This document shows positions 41,496-50,234 of a DNA stretch of 64,000 nt, in pieces. The first letter of the stretch is position 1, and the number at the start of each line of letters is the position of its first letter. This DNA is from Streptomyces sp. B21-105 (GTDB lineage Bacteria; Actinomycetota; Actinomycetes; Streptomycetales; Streptomycetaceae): the NCBI RefSeq assembly GCF_036898465.1, contig NZ_JARUMJ010000001.1, positions 1,240,001-1,304,000 on the forward strand, given 5' to 3'. Position numbers and translations under genes: made by a program. Below the pieces are notes generated by a model, which saw only the letters and a program-made list of their open reading frames with translations, was not told the DNA's origin and did no database searches.

Positions 41496-41642
41496 TCACT
41501 GTGCGTCCACGAGCTCGAGCCGGGCCTCCCGCCCCGCGAGATCTACCTGTTGTGGCAGGCCCACCGCACGCACTCCCCTCTCGCGGCACGGGCCATCCAG
41601 ATCGCCGTGGACGTCACGGGCGAGATCGCCGGGAGCTCCTGA
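41496..41642 (+). pseudogene. Relic of a LysR-family regulator C-terminus
   Basis: Forty-eight codons read SLCVHELEPGLPPREIYLLW, QAHRTHSPLAARAIQIAVDV and TGEIAGSS to a TGA at 41640-41642. This is the C-terminal end of the effector domain of LysR regulators (LPPREIxLLWHxHRTxSPLA). The DNA-binding domain is absent. A LysR gene beside a flavin oxidoreductase is a common pair, so both relics probably derive from one deleted locus. Confidence 0.6.
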
Positions 41643-41787
41643 GCGGACGCCGTCTCCTGCCCCCGGCTCAACCGGTCGCACCGGACCGGCGGCGGTACCG
41701 GCCGTCGCCCCCGCGGCCTGCCGGATCACAGGGGCGGCGGGGGCGGCAGAGGCAGCGGGGCGGCAGGAGGCGGCGGGCACCGGTGGC

Positions 41788-42807
41788 TCAGGTCGATTCG
41801 CGGACGACGAGGCGGCAGGGCACGGTGTGCAGGCCGGGTTCCGGTGCGGAGCCGATGGCGTCCAGCAGCCGCAGGGCGGCCTGGCGGCCGATCTCGGCGA
41901 GGTCCGTGTCGATCGTGGTGAGCGGCGGGCGGCAGGCCAGGGCCATGACGTCCCAGTTGTCGTAGCCCACGATCGCGACCTTGCCGGGAACGTCCAGCCC
42001 GTTCTCGCGCAGCGCGTCGGCGACTCCCCTGGCGATCTGGTCGTTGCCGCAGAAGAAGGCGTCCGTGTCGGGCGCAGTGCGCAGGACCGCCTCGGCGGCG
42101 CGGCGGCCCCACGCCTCGCTCCACTCGCCGAAGTGCACCCGGCCGGTGGCGAGTTCCAGTGAGGAGCGCTCGAGCAGCTCGACGGTGTGGTGGGCGCGGT
42201 CGCGGGCGGCGGCGTGGTGGGCCGGGCCGGTGACGTGCGCGATCCGGGTGCGGCCGGTCGCCAGCAGATGCTCGACGGCCAGCTGTGCCCCGCTCCGGTC
42301 GTCGGAGACCACGGAGATGTCGTCCGGGTCCGTGGACGGAGAGAGCGCGTAGACCGTCGGGATCGGGTCGATGCCCTTCAGGGGCGGCCGGGGATCGGTG
42401 CGCCGCCCGGTCACGATGATGCCGTCCACCCGCCGGTCGACGAGGTTGCCCAGATGATGCTGTTCGCGGATGGCGTCGCCCCGGGTGTCGCACAACAGGA
42501 CGGAGATCTTGCCGGCGCCGAGCGCGTCCTCGGCGCCGAGCAGCACGGGAGTGCTGAAGCGGCCGATGCCGTCGGTCGTCATCAGTCCGACGGTCCAGCT
42601 GCGGCCGGTGTGCAGGCTCTGGGCATGCTGGTTGGGGCGGAAGTCGAGCGTCTCCACGGCCGCGAGGACCCGCTCCCGGGTCTCGGGCCGCATCCTGCCG
42701 CTGCCGTTCAGTGCTTTCGAGGCTGTCCCGACACTGACGCCGGCCAGCTTGGCGACATCGGCGAGCTTGGCCCGCCCGCTCGGTGGAGAACCTGGAACGG
42801 CGGTCAC
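41788..42807 (-). CDS. LacI-family transcriptional regulator
   Basis: 339 residues from a GTG at 42807 with AAAAGGA six bases before it; the longer frame to 42888 lacks a ribosome site. The helix-turn-helix KLADVAKLAGVSVGTASKAL and hinge QHAQSLHTGRSWTVGLM are clear, and the ligand domain carries DGIIVTGRRTD, AFFCGNDQIARGVADALRE and VAIVGYDNWDVM. It is divergent from the GH127 gene, with 264 bases between them holding a CGTTTG-CT-CAAACG palindrome, so it probably represses GH127 and the following ABC importer and is released by an arabinose-containing sugar. Confidence 0.93.
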   Translation of the reverse strand: MTAVPGSPPSGRAKLADVAKLAGVSVGTASKALNGSGRMRPETRERVLAAVETLDFRPNQHAQSLHTGRSWTVGLMTTDGIGRFSTPVLLGAEDALGAGKISVLLCDTRGDAIREQHHLGNLVDRRVDGIIVTGRRTDPRPPLKGIDPIPTVYALSPSTDPDDISVVSDDRSGAQLAVEHLLATGRTRIAHVTGPAHHAAARDRAHHTVELLERSSLELATGRVHFGEWSEAWGRRAAEAVLRTAPDTDAFFCGNDQIARGVADALRENGLDVPGKVAIVGYDNWDVMALACRPPLTTIDTDLAEIGRQAALRLLDAIGSAPEPGLHTVPCRLVVREST

Positions 42808-42953
42808 GCGCAATCCTTTTCCTAGATGTCCTCGGTGACGTACATCCTGACACCGTTCACAGCCGCTGAACAGTCCTGCCCCCTGCACCGAAGATACTTG
42901 CGCGTACCCCTTGACTCACGCTCCCCGCCTTTCTACCTTTCCGGACAGAAAAA

Positions 42954-42967
42954 CGTTTGCTCAAACG
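42954..42967. promoter_or_regulatory. LacI-type operator CGTTTG-CT-CAAACG
   Basis: Six-base perfect arms with a two-base spacer, 118 bases before the GH127 start and about 150 bases from the LacI start. It is the only strong palindrome in the divergent region, so it is the natural binding site for the adjacent regulator. Confidence 0.7.
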
Positions 42968-43071
42968 GGTTCGAGAGATCGGCACCGCCTGTCCGCTCGA
43001 CAGCCCGAGGCGCCGCGCCCCCGCACGCGTCGGACCCTCGAACCCGCTTCCCCTCAACGCTCCGGAGAGCC

Positions 43072-45081
43072 ATGCCCCGCCCACGTTCCGCCGCGCCTTC
43101 CCCCCAGCCGTCGGCCCCGTCCGCACAGGGAGACACCCTGCTCGGACCGGTCCGCCACAGCGCGGACGCCACGGCCGCGCTCGCCCCCGCCACCGTCGCG
43201 GTGCACGGCGGTTTCTGGGACGCCCGCCGCGAGGTGAACGCGCGCACCTCCATCCCCCAGGGCCCCGGCCTGCTGGAGTCGGCGGGAAATCTGCGCAACC
43301 TGCGACTCGCGGCCGGCACGGACGAGGGGGAGTTCCAGGGCGCTTACCCGTTCGTGGACTCGGACGTCTACAAGTGGCTTGAGGCGGCTGCCTGGCAGCT
43401 CGCCCGGACCCCGGACGGCGAGGTCGCCGGCGAGGTCGCCCGCATCGTCTCCCTCGTCGCCGACGCCCAGCAGGAAGACGGCTATCTCAACACCTGGTTC
43501 CAGCTGCTCAAGGGCGGCGAGCGCTACCGGGACCTGCGGTGGGGCCACGAGCTGTACTGCGCCGGACATCTGATCCAGGCGGCGGTGGCTCACCACCGGG
43601 CCACCCAAAGCAGTGAACTCCTCGACGTCGCCGTGAAGTTCGCCGACCACATCGACTCGGTCTTCGGTCTGCCCGGCAGCGGCAAGCCCATCGACGGCGT
43701 CGACGGGCACCCCGAGGTCGAGACCGCCCTCGTCGAGCTCTACCGGGAGACCGGCGAGCGCCGCTACCTGGATCTCGCCGGCTACTTCGTCGACCGCTTC
43801 GGCCACGGCCTGCTGGGCGGCGAGGTGTACTGCCAGGACCGCGTCCCGCTGCGCGAGGCGACGAACGTCGAGGGGCACGCCGTACGGCAGTTGTACCTGC
43901 TGGCCGCCGCGACCGACCTGGCCGTCGAGACCGGGGACGCCGGACTGCGCACCGCCGCCGAGCGGTTGTGGGAGGCGATGACCACCACCAAGACCCACAT
44001 CACGGGCGGGCTCGGCGCCCACCACGACGAGGAGGACTTCGGCGACCCGTACGAACTGCCCAACGAGCGCGCCTACTGCGAGACCTGCGCCGCCATCGCC
44101 TCCGTCCAGTGGAGCTGGCGGATGGCCCTGCTCACCGGTGAGGCCCGCTACTCCGACCTCGTCGAGCGCACGCTCTACAACGGCTTCCTGGCCGGCGTCT
44201 CCCTCGACGGCGAGCGCTGGCTGTACGTCAACCCGCTCCAGGTCCGCGACGGCCACACCGACGCCGGCGGCGACCAGTCGGCCCGCCGCACCCGCTGGTT
44301 CAAGTGCGCGTGCTGCCCGCCCAACGTGATGCGGCTGCTGGCCGCACTGGAGCACTACCTCGCCTCCAGCGACAGCGGCGGCCTGCAGATCCACCAGTAC
44401 GTCACCGGGCGCTACACCGGGCAACTCGACGGGACCGGGGTCGTCGTGAGCGCCGAGACCGACTACCCCTGGCACGGGACGATCGGCCTGACCGTCGAGG
44501 AGAGCCCCGAGGACCGGCCCTGGACCCTCTCCCTGCGCATCCCGCAGTGGTGCGTCGACTACCGGGTGAGCGTCGAAGACGTCGTCCACGACACCACGGA
44601 CGCGCCCGTCACCGACGGCTGGCTGCGCCTGGAGCGCACCTGGGCGCCCGGCGACCGCGTCGTCCTCGAGCTCGGCATCGAGCCGCGCCTCACCGCCGCG
44701 GACCCGCGGGTGGACGCCGTACGCGGCTGTGTCGCCATCGAGCGCGGGCCGCTCGTCTACTGCCTGGAAGGCGTCGACCACCCCGGGGGCGGTCTGGACG
44801 ACATGGTGCTCGACACCACCCGTCCACTGGCCGTGAAGCACCGTCCCGACCTGCTCGGCGGCGTCGTCACCGTCCTGGCCGCAGGGCGCCGCCGGCACAT
44901 CGCCGACGCGGGCTGGTGGCCGTACCGGACCGCGGACGCCGGTGCCGATGCCGGATCCGGTGCCGGTGCCGGTGCCGGTGCTGAGCCGGCCGACGAGCCC
45001 CTCGAGCTCACGGCGATCCCCTACTACGCATGGGCCAACCGCCAGGACGGCGGCATGCGCATCTGGCTGCCCACCTCCTGA
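43072..45081 (+). CDS. GH127-family beta-L-arabinofuranosidase
   Basis: 669 residues, no signal peptide. The (alpha/alpha)6 barrel contains ELYCAGHLIQAAVAHHRAT, GEVYCQDRVPLREATNVEGH and THITGGLGAHHDEEDFGDPY. The zinc and nucleophile residues known from Bifidobacterium HypBA1 have counterparts: Glu337 and Cys339 in YCETCAA, and Cys414 (nucleophile) and Cys415 in KCACCPPN. The C-terminal part is beta-rich and contains a Gly-Ala repeat near 625-640. GH127 enzymes remove beta-L-arabinofuranose, as from hydroxyproline-linked or pectic arabinans. GGAGAG precedes ATG 43072. It heads an apparent operon with the sugar ABC importer and is preceded by a LacI operator. Confidence 0.93.
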   Translation: MPRPRSAAPSPQPSAPSAQGDTLLGPVRHSADATAALAPATVAVHGGFWDARREVNARTSIPQGPGLLESAGNLRNLRLAAGTDEGEFQGAYPFVDSDVYKWLEAAAWQLARTPDGEVAGEVARIVSLVADAQQEDGYLNTWFQLLKGGERYRDLRWGHELYCAGHLIQAAVAHHRATQSSELLDVAVKFADHIDSVFGLPGSGKPIDGVDGHPEVETALVELYRETGERRYLDLAGYFVDRFGHGLLGGEVYCQDRVPLREATNVEGHAVRQLYLLAAATDLAVETGDAGLRTAAERLWEAMTTTKTHITGGLGAHHDEEDFGDPYELPNERAYCETCAAIASVQWSWRMALLTGEARYSDLVERTLYNGFLAGVSLDGERWLYVNPLQVRDGHTDAGGDQSARRTRWFKCACCPPNVMRLLAALEHYLASSDSGGLQIHQYVTGRYTGQLDGTGVVVSAETDYPWHGTIGLTVEESPEDRPWTLSLRIPQWCVDYRVSVEDVVHDTTDAPVTDGWLRLERTWAPGDRVVLELGIEPRLTAADPRVDAVRGCVAIERGPLVYCLEGVDHPGGGLDDMVLDTTRPLAVKHRPDLLGGVVTVLAAGRRRHIADAGWWPYRTADAGADAGSGAGAGAGAEPADEPLELTAIPYYAWANRQDGGMRIWLPTS

Positions 45082-45110
45082 CCCCGCCGCACCCGGCGTC
45101 CCACGCGGCC

Positions 45111-45155
45111 TTCGGCCTTCCCTCCTTCGGCCTTCCCTCCTTCGGCCTTCCCTCC
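45111..45155. repeat. Three perfect 15-base tandem repeats
   Basis: TTCGGCCTTCCCTCC occurs three times in direct succession, followed by degenerate copies, in the gap between the GH127 and binding-protein genes. A different 15-base array fills the next gap of the same operon. Confidence 0.9.
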
Positions 45156-45238
45156 TCCAGCCTTCCGTCTTCCCGCCCCTGCCTCCCTCTGCTCCTCCCC
45201 CCGCTCGCCACGAGCCGCACCCAGACAACGAGGTCACC

Positions 45239-46495
45239 GTGAGAAACACCCGCCGCACCCTGGTCGCCGCGATCGCCGCCCTCGGCACCCTCACCTCCGT
45301 CGCCGCCTGCGGCGGAGGCGATTCCGGCTCCTCCGCCTCCGGATCCGGCGGCGCCGGCGGGACGTACACGTTCTGGGACCCCTACCCGCAGTTCGACGCC
45401 TCCTCGGACTGGGGCAAGCTCGTCACCAAGTGCGGCACGGACGCCGGCGTCAAGATCAAGCGCACCGCCATGGACACCACGGACCTGGGCAACAAGGCGC
45501 TGCTCGCCGCCCAGCAGGGCAACGCGCCCGACGTGATGCTGGTGGACAACCCGGTCGTCTCCACGCTGGTGGAGGCGGGCATCGTCAACAAGACGAGCGA
45601 TCTGGGCCTGGACACGAAGTCGATCCAGCAGAACATCCTCGGCGCCGGCACCATCGAGGGCGCCTCCTACGGCGTCCCGATCGGCGCGAACACGCTCGCC
45701 CTCTACTACAACAAGAAGGTGCTCTCCGCCGCCGGCGTCGACCCCGCCGCCATCAAGGACTGGAACTCGCTGACGGCGGCCCTGAAGAAGGTCGAGTCGG
45801 CCGGGAAGAAGGGCATCACGTTCTCCGCGATCGGCACGGAGGAGGGCAGTTTCCAGTTCCTGCCGTGGTTCTGGGGCGCCGGCGCCGACCTCACCGAGCT
45901 CGACTCGGCGAAGGGCGCCGCCGCGCTGTCGCTGTGGAAGGGCTGGGTCGACGACGGGCTCGCCCCCAAGGACGTCCTGCAGAACACCCAGACCACCAGC
46001 TGGCAGGAGTTCGCCACCGGCGACTACGCGTTCGGCGAGAACGGCACCTGGCAGCTCGGCAACGCGGCGAAGGCAGGCTTCGATTACGGCGTCATCAACA
46101 TTCCGGCGCAGAACGGGGGTTCGGCACCGGTGCCGACCGGCGGCGAGTTCGTCACCGTGCCCGTGCAGAAGGACACCGCGCGCTACGACGTCAGCAAGAA
46201 GATCGTCACCTGTCTGACCAGCGACGCCAACCTGCTGTCCACGGACACCACCCTGGCGTACGTGGCGCCCACCGCGGCGGTGCAGGCCGAGCAGGTCAAG
46301 GCGAACCCCGCGCTCAAGCCGTGGGTCGACGCCGTGGCCGCGGCACGCGGGCGCACCAGCGGCGGCCTGGGCACCAAGTACCCGACCATCTCCCAGCCCC
46401 TGTGGACCGCCGTCCAGGCCGCCCTGTCCGGCGGCCAGAGCCCGCAGGCCGCCCTCGACGCCGCCCAGCAGGCCGCCGACAAAGCGGGCGACTGA
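45239..46495 (+). CDS. Sugar ABC transporter substrate-binding lipoprotein
   Basis: 418 residues. A lipoprotein signal with lipobox VAAC places Cys24 as the lipidated residue, followed by a Gly/Ser spacer. The SBP_bac_1 fold (cluster of maltose-type binding proteins) shows GNAPDVMLVDNPVVSTLVEAG, YGVPIGANTLALYYNKKVL, the conserved GxGAFxxNGxW-like FGENGTWQLG and a C-terminal KYPTISQPLWTAVQAAL. It would bind an oligosaccharide outside the membrane and feed the two permeases downstream. No ATPase gene is nearby; such importers in Streptomyces usually share the MsiK ATPase encoded elsewhere. Start GTG 45239. Confidence 0.93.
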   Translation: MRNTRRTLVAAIAALGTLTSVAACGGGDSGSSASGSGGAGGTYTFWDPYPQFDASSDWGKLVTKCGTDAGVKIKRTAMDTTDLGNKALLAAQQGNAPDVMLVDNPVVSTLVEAGIVNKTSDLGLDTKSIQQNILGAGTIEGASYGVPIGANTLALYYNKKVLSAAGVDPAAIKDWNSLTAALKKVESAGKKGITFSAIGTEEGSFQFLPWFWGAGADLTELDSAKGAAALSLWKGWVDDGLAPKDVLQNTQTTSWQEFATGDYAFGENGTWQLGNAAKAGFDYGVINIPAQNGGSAPVPTGGEFVTVPVQKDTARYDVSKKIVTCLTSDANLLSTDTTLAYVAPTAAVQAEQVKANPALKPWVDAVAAARGRTSGGLGTKYPTISQPLWTAVQAALSGGQSPQAALDAAQQAADKAGD

Positions 46496-46545
46496 CGCCC
46501 GCCCTGCTCACGGCACGTCGGCAGCGGCCCGGGAAGTCCACAACG

Positions 46546-46653
46546 TTCCTGCCACCCGCATTCCCGCCACCGGCGTTCCTGCCACCCGCATTCCTGCCAC
46601 CGGCGTTCCTGCCACCGGCGTTCCTGCCACCCGCATTCCTGCCACCACCCGCA
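46546..46653. repeat. Alternating 15-base tandem repeats between binding protein and permease genes
   Basis: Seven consecutive copies of TTCCTGCCACCSGCR in two alternating variants (ending CCCGCA or CCGGCG), the last one stretched by three bases. The array ends two bases before the AGGAG of the permease gene, so it lies in the untranslated mRNA between two operon genes. Confidence 0.9.
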
Positions 46654-46666
46654 TCCAGGAGTTCGC

Positions 46667-47650
46667 ATGACCACCGCCCGCGTCGACCGCCGCCCGCAGC
46701 GGTCCCCGGTCAGGGCCGGGGCGACCGGCGCCGGACAACGGACGGACGCCCCGGCACTGCGGCGCCGGCAGCGCCGCAGGAGCCGGTTGACGGCCCTGGC
46801 GTTCCTCGCGCCCCTGGTCGTCTACCTCGCCGCGTTCTACCTCTATCCGCTCTACCGCAACCTCGACCTGAGTCTGCGCGACTACACCGTCCGGTCGTTC
46901 GTGGCGGGCGACGCGCCCTTCTCCGGGCTGGACAACTTCCGGACGGTCCTGGACGATCCCACGTTCGGCCCGGCGCTGCGCCACACCATGATCTTCACGT
47001 TCGTGTCGATCGCCTTCCAGTACGCGGCCGGGCTCGCCCTCGCCGTCTTCTTCAACCGCCACTTCCGCCTCGCCGGCACCCTCAGAGCGCTGTTCCTGAT
47101 CCCGTGGCTGCTGCCGCTGATCGTGTCGGCGTCGACCTGGTCGTGGATGTTCAACAGCGAGTCCGGGGTGCTGAACCACGCACTCCACCTGGTGGGCGTC
47201 GGACCGGTCGACTGGCTCACCTCGCCCGACTGGGCGCTGACCTCGGTCATCGTCGCCAACATCTGGATCGGCATCCCGTTCAACCTCGTCATCCTCTACA
47301 GCGGACTGCAGAACATCCCCGGCGAGCTGTACGAGGCGGCGGCGCTGGACGGGGCGGGCGCCTGGCAGCAGTTCCGGCGCATCACCTTCCCGCTGCTGCG
47401 CCCGGTGTCGGCGATCACCCTGCTCCTCGGACTCGTCTACACACTCAAGGTGTTCGACCTGATCTGGATCATGACCAAGGGCGGCCCCGGCGACGCCTCG
47501 TCCACCCTGGCCACCTGGTCCTACCAGCTCGGATTCGGCACGCTGCTGCCCAAGTTCGGGCCCGGGGCCGCCGTCGGCAACATCCTCATCCTCATCGCCC
47601 TCGCCTTCGGGCTGCTGTACATCCGCGTCCAGAGGAGGCAGCACGCATGA
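46667..47650 (+). CDS. Sugar ABC transporter permease (MalF-type)
   Basis: 327 residues with six membrane helices after an Arg-rich N-terminus; the first is FLAPLVVYLAAFYLYPLY. The cytoplasmic EAA loop, which contacts the ATPase, is YEAAALDGAGAWQQFRRITFPLL, a normal MalF/UgpA type. AGGAG lies eight bases before the ATG. Its stop overlaps the next start (ATGA), so both permeases are made together and form the membrane channel of the importer with the lipoprotein at 45239. Confidence 0.95.
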   Translation: MTTARVDRRPQRSPVRAGATGAGQRTDAPALRRRQRRRSRLTALAFLAPLVVYLAAFYLYPLYRNLDLSLRDYTVRSFVAGDAPFSGLDNFRTVLDDPTFGPALRHTMIFTFVSIAFQYAAGLALAVFFNRHFRLAGTLRALFLIPWLLPLIVSASTWSWMFNSESGVLNHALHLVGVGPVDWLTSPDWALTSVIVANIWIGIPFNLVILYSGLQNIPGELYEAAALDGAGAWQQFRRITFPLLRPVSAITLLLGLVYTLKVFDLIWIMTKGGPGDASSTLATWSYQLGFGTLLPKFGPGAAVGNILILIALAFGLLYIRVQRRQHA

Positions 47651-48480
47651 CCGCCGCCCACCGCCCCGCCAGGCGCTCGCGTCTGTACACCGCCATCGGC
47701 GTCCTGCTCACCGCCGTCATGCTGTTCCCGGTGTACTGGATGCTCAACGTGTCCCTCACCCCGCAGCAGGACATGCGCAAGAGCCCGCCCGACCTGCTGC
47801 CCCTGCACCCCACCTTCGAGGGCTACCGGGCCGTCCTCGACGACCAGCTGCCCTACCTCGGCACCAGCCTGCTCATCGGCCTCGGCACGGTCGCTCTCAC
47901 CCTCCTGCTCGCGGCCCCGGCCGGCTACGCGCTGGCCAAGCTCCGGCCGCTCGGCGGCGGCGCCCTCGGCCTGTTCCTGCTGATAGCCCAGATGATCCCC
48001 GGCATCGTCATGGCCATGGGCTTCTACGGCATCTACCTCGACCTGGGCCTGCTCAACTCCTGGTGGGGACTGATCATCGCCGACTCCACCATCGCCGTGC
48101 CGTTCGGCGTCATGATCTTCACCGCGTTCGTGTCGGGCATCCCCGGCGAACTGATCGCCGCCTCCCGCATCGACGGCGCCGGCACCTTCCGCACGTTCTG
48201 GTCGATCGTCCTGCCCGTCAGCCGCAACGCGCTCGTGACCGTCTCCCTCTTCAGCTTCCTGTGGGCCTGGTCCGACTTCGTCTTCGCCAACACCCTGGAC
48301 AGCGGCGGCGACTGGCGCCCCATCACGCTCGGCATCTACCACTACATCGGCAACAACAACCAGGAATGGAACGCGATCATGGCGACGGCCGTCGTCGCGT
48401 CCCTTCCCGCGGCCGTGCTGCTCGTCCTCGCCCAGCGCTATGTGGCCGCAGGCGTCACCGCAGGCGCGGTCAAGGACTGA
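47647..48480 (+). CDS. Sugar ABC transporter permease (MalG-type)
   Basis: 277 residues and six membrane helices; the first is IGVLLTAVMLFPVYWMLNVSLT. The EAA-type loop is IAASRIDGAGTFRTFWSIVLP, and the protein ends AQRYVAAGVTAGAVKD, the usual MalG end. The start overlaps the previous stop by four bases. It is the last gene of the GH127-importer operon, followed by a strong terminator. Confidence 0.95.
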   Translation: MTAAHRPARRSRLYTAIGVLLTAVMLFPVYWMLNVSLTPQQDMRKSPPDLLPLHPTFEGYRAVLDDQLPYLGTSLLIGLGTVALTLLLAAPAGYALAKLRPLGGGALGLFLLIAQMIPGIVMAMGFYGIYLDLGLLNSWWGLIIADSTIAVPFGVMIFTAFVSGIPGELIAASRIDGAGTFRTFWSIVLPVSRNALVTVSLFSFLWAWSDFVFANTLDSGGDWRPITLGIYHYIGNNNQEWNAIMATAVVASLPAAVLLVLAQRYVAAGVTAGAVKD

Positions 48481-48531
48481 CCCCCACCCCCCCACACGCC
48501 ACTCCCCTCCCCCTGACAACAACTGGGACAC

Positions 48532-48567
48532 GGCCCCTCGTCCTTGCCGTACGGCGGACGAGGGGCC
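48532..48567. terminator. Strong bidirectional hairpin terminator
   Basis: GGCCCCTCGTCC (48532-48543) pairs perfectly with GGACGAGGGGCC (48556-48567); the loop itself is the palindrome GCCGTACGGC. It closes the importer operon and also faces the end of the leftward MFS remnant. Confidence 0.85.
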
Positions 48568-48581
48568 CACGTCTTCGCGCT

Positions 48582-49917
48582 TCACCCTTCGCCCTTTCCG
48601 CCCGGCCGGGATGCGACCGGAAGCGCCCGTCCCAGACGCGCGAGCGGAGACACCGCCATCAGCACAGGGGAAAGCATCATCCCCGTGGCCGCCACCAGGA
48701 GCCCGGTACGCAGTCCCCACTCCTGCGCCAGACAACCGCCGAGCAGCGAGCCGAGAGGGGCAGGCCCCAGGCCGACGAACGTGATCGTCGCGGCCGCACG
48801 GCCCTTGCATCCCGTCCGGAGTGACGGCCTGCCGGACCGCCATGACCGTGACGTTCACCAGCTGGCCGCCCACACCGAACACGAAGTTGACGGCGAGCAG
48901 CGCGGAAACGGTCACGGCGGAGGAGCCGTGCAGCGCGGGCACGCACAGGAACAGCCCGTCGGCCAGCACCGCCGCGGACACGAGGACCGCGCCGTGACCG
49001 AACCGGCGCGGCAGACGGGCGGCCAGCACCGAGCCGAGGAGCGCGCCCGGCCCCGTCGCCGCGAGCGTCAGCCCCACGGCGGTGCCCGACAGGTGCAGTT
49101 CGCGCGGCAGGAACAGCAGATAGACGGTCGTCACGGCCGCCAAGGAGAACTGGAAGGCGGCCGAGGCGAGGCACACGGTTCGCAGACGGGCGTCACCGAA
49201 GACGAAGCGGAGGCCCTCGTGGATACGGTGCCAGACCCGAGGGGGACGCCCCGAACTCGCGGGGAGCGACTCGGCCCGACGGATGCGCCTGACCGACAGG
49301 ACCGAGCACGCGAAGAACAGCGCGCCGCAGGCGGCGGCGATCGGCGCAGACAGCAGTGACACCAGCGCACCGCCGAGGGCGGGTCCGCCGATCTGCGCGG
49401 CGGACCGGCTGCCCTCGAGCGCGCTGTTGCTCCACACCAGTTGATCGCGTTCCACGAGCCGTACGAGAGACGCCTGGTAGGCCACGTCGAAGAGCACGGA
49501 CAGGGCTCCGACGGCGAAGGCGACCAGGTACAGGGCCGGCAGGCCGAGCAGGCCGAGCAGCCCGAAGAGGGCGGCTGCGCCCAGTGCCAGGACCCGGCCG
49601 GCGTCCGTCAGCACCAGCACCGTGCGGGTCCGCCACCTGTCGACCCATGCCCCGGCGACGAGCGACAGCAACAGGAACGGCGTCTGCCCCACCGCGCGCA
49701 GGACGCCCAACTGGCCGGCACCGGCGTCGAGCGTCAGGACGGCGAAGAGCGGCAGGACCACCAGGCTTGTGTGCTCGCCGAGTTGGGACGCCGTCTGGCC
49801 CACCCAGAGTCTGCGGAAGTCGCCGTCCCGCCACAGACCCGGCGGAACCCGTCGACGAAGATCGGACGCGGCGGAGCGGGCCGAGGAAGCAGACGATGCG
49901 GAAGAAGCAGACGGCAC
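48582..49917 (-). pseudogene. MFS transporter with a frameshift near its C-terminus
   Basis: An MFS exporter of the DUF894/enterobactin-exporter type: RRLWVGQTASQLGEHTSLVV, FLLLSLVAGAWVDRWRTRTV, LVERDQLVWSNSALEGSRSA and VNFVFGVGGQLVNVTVMAVR are in frame from a GTG at 49917 (AGGGGA before it). After TPDGMQG, at about 48795-48805, one extra base shifts the frame; the correct continuation RAAATITFVGLGPAPLGSLL, GGCLAQEWGLRTGLLVAA is present in another frame and ends at 48582. Without repair the protein loses its last two or so helices and gains a long foreign tail. It could be an assembly or read error; the rest of the sequence looks under selection. Confidence 0.8.
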
Positions 49918-50234
49918 GAGGATCCCCTGGGCTGCCGACAACGAAGCCCGTCACCCGGCGCACACCAGGCGCGCCGACGGTTCGGACGGGAGAGGGCTCG
50001 CTGTGCCGCGCCGGTGGGGGCAGCACGCGATGACGGGCCGGTCACGGCCTACGGCGTCAACGCGCGCTCGGACGACCGATCACGGCCCGGCTCCTCGCTC
50101 CTCGTTCGCAGGTCACTCGCTGCACCCGGAGACTAGCCGGGACGGCTCCCGCGCGAAAGGCGATTTCACGGGCGCCGGCGTCGGCGGTTCCTCGGTGCGG
50201 GACGCTGTCAGTGGTGGGTGACAGCATCTTGAGC

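Larger units (their letters stand above)
40491..41787. other. Gene graveyard between membrane protein and LacI gene
   Basis: About 1,300 bases without an intact gene. The first 650 bases hold nothing recognisable. From about 41155 to 41642 there are relics of a flavin-dependent oxidoreductase and a LysR regulator on opposite strands (separate entries). A C-rich low-complexity run lies at about 41080-41165. Confidence 0.6.

Noticed and set aside
46546..46653. CRISPR-like array
   Set aside because: Units are contiguous 15-mers without unique spacers, and no cas genes are present; the same applies to 32690-32903 and 45111-45155.
50000..50234. Toxin gene partner for the SMI1/KNR4 protein
   Set aside because: The region upstream is the start of the divergent MFS gene and a short promoter gap; no nuclease-like or secreted domain was found.
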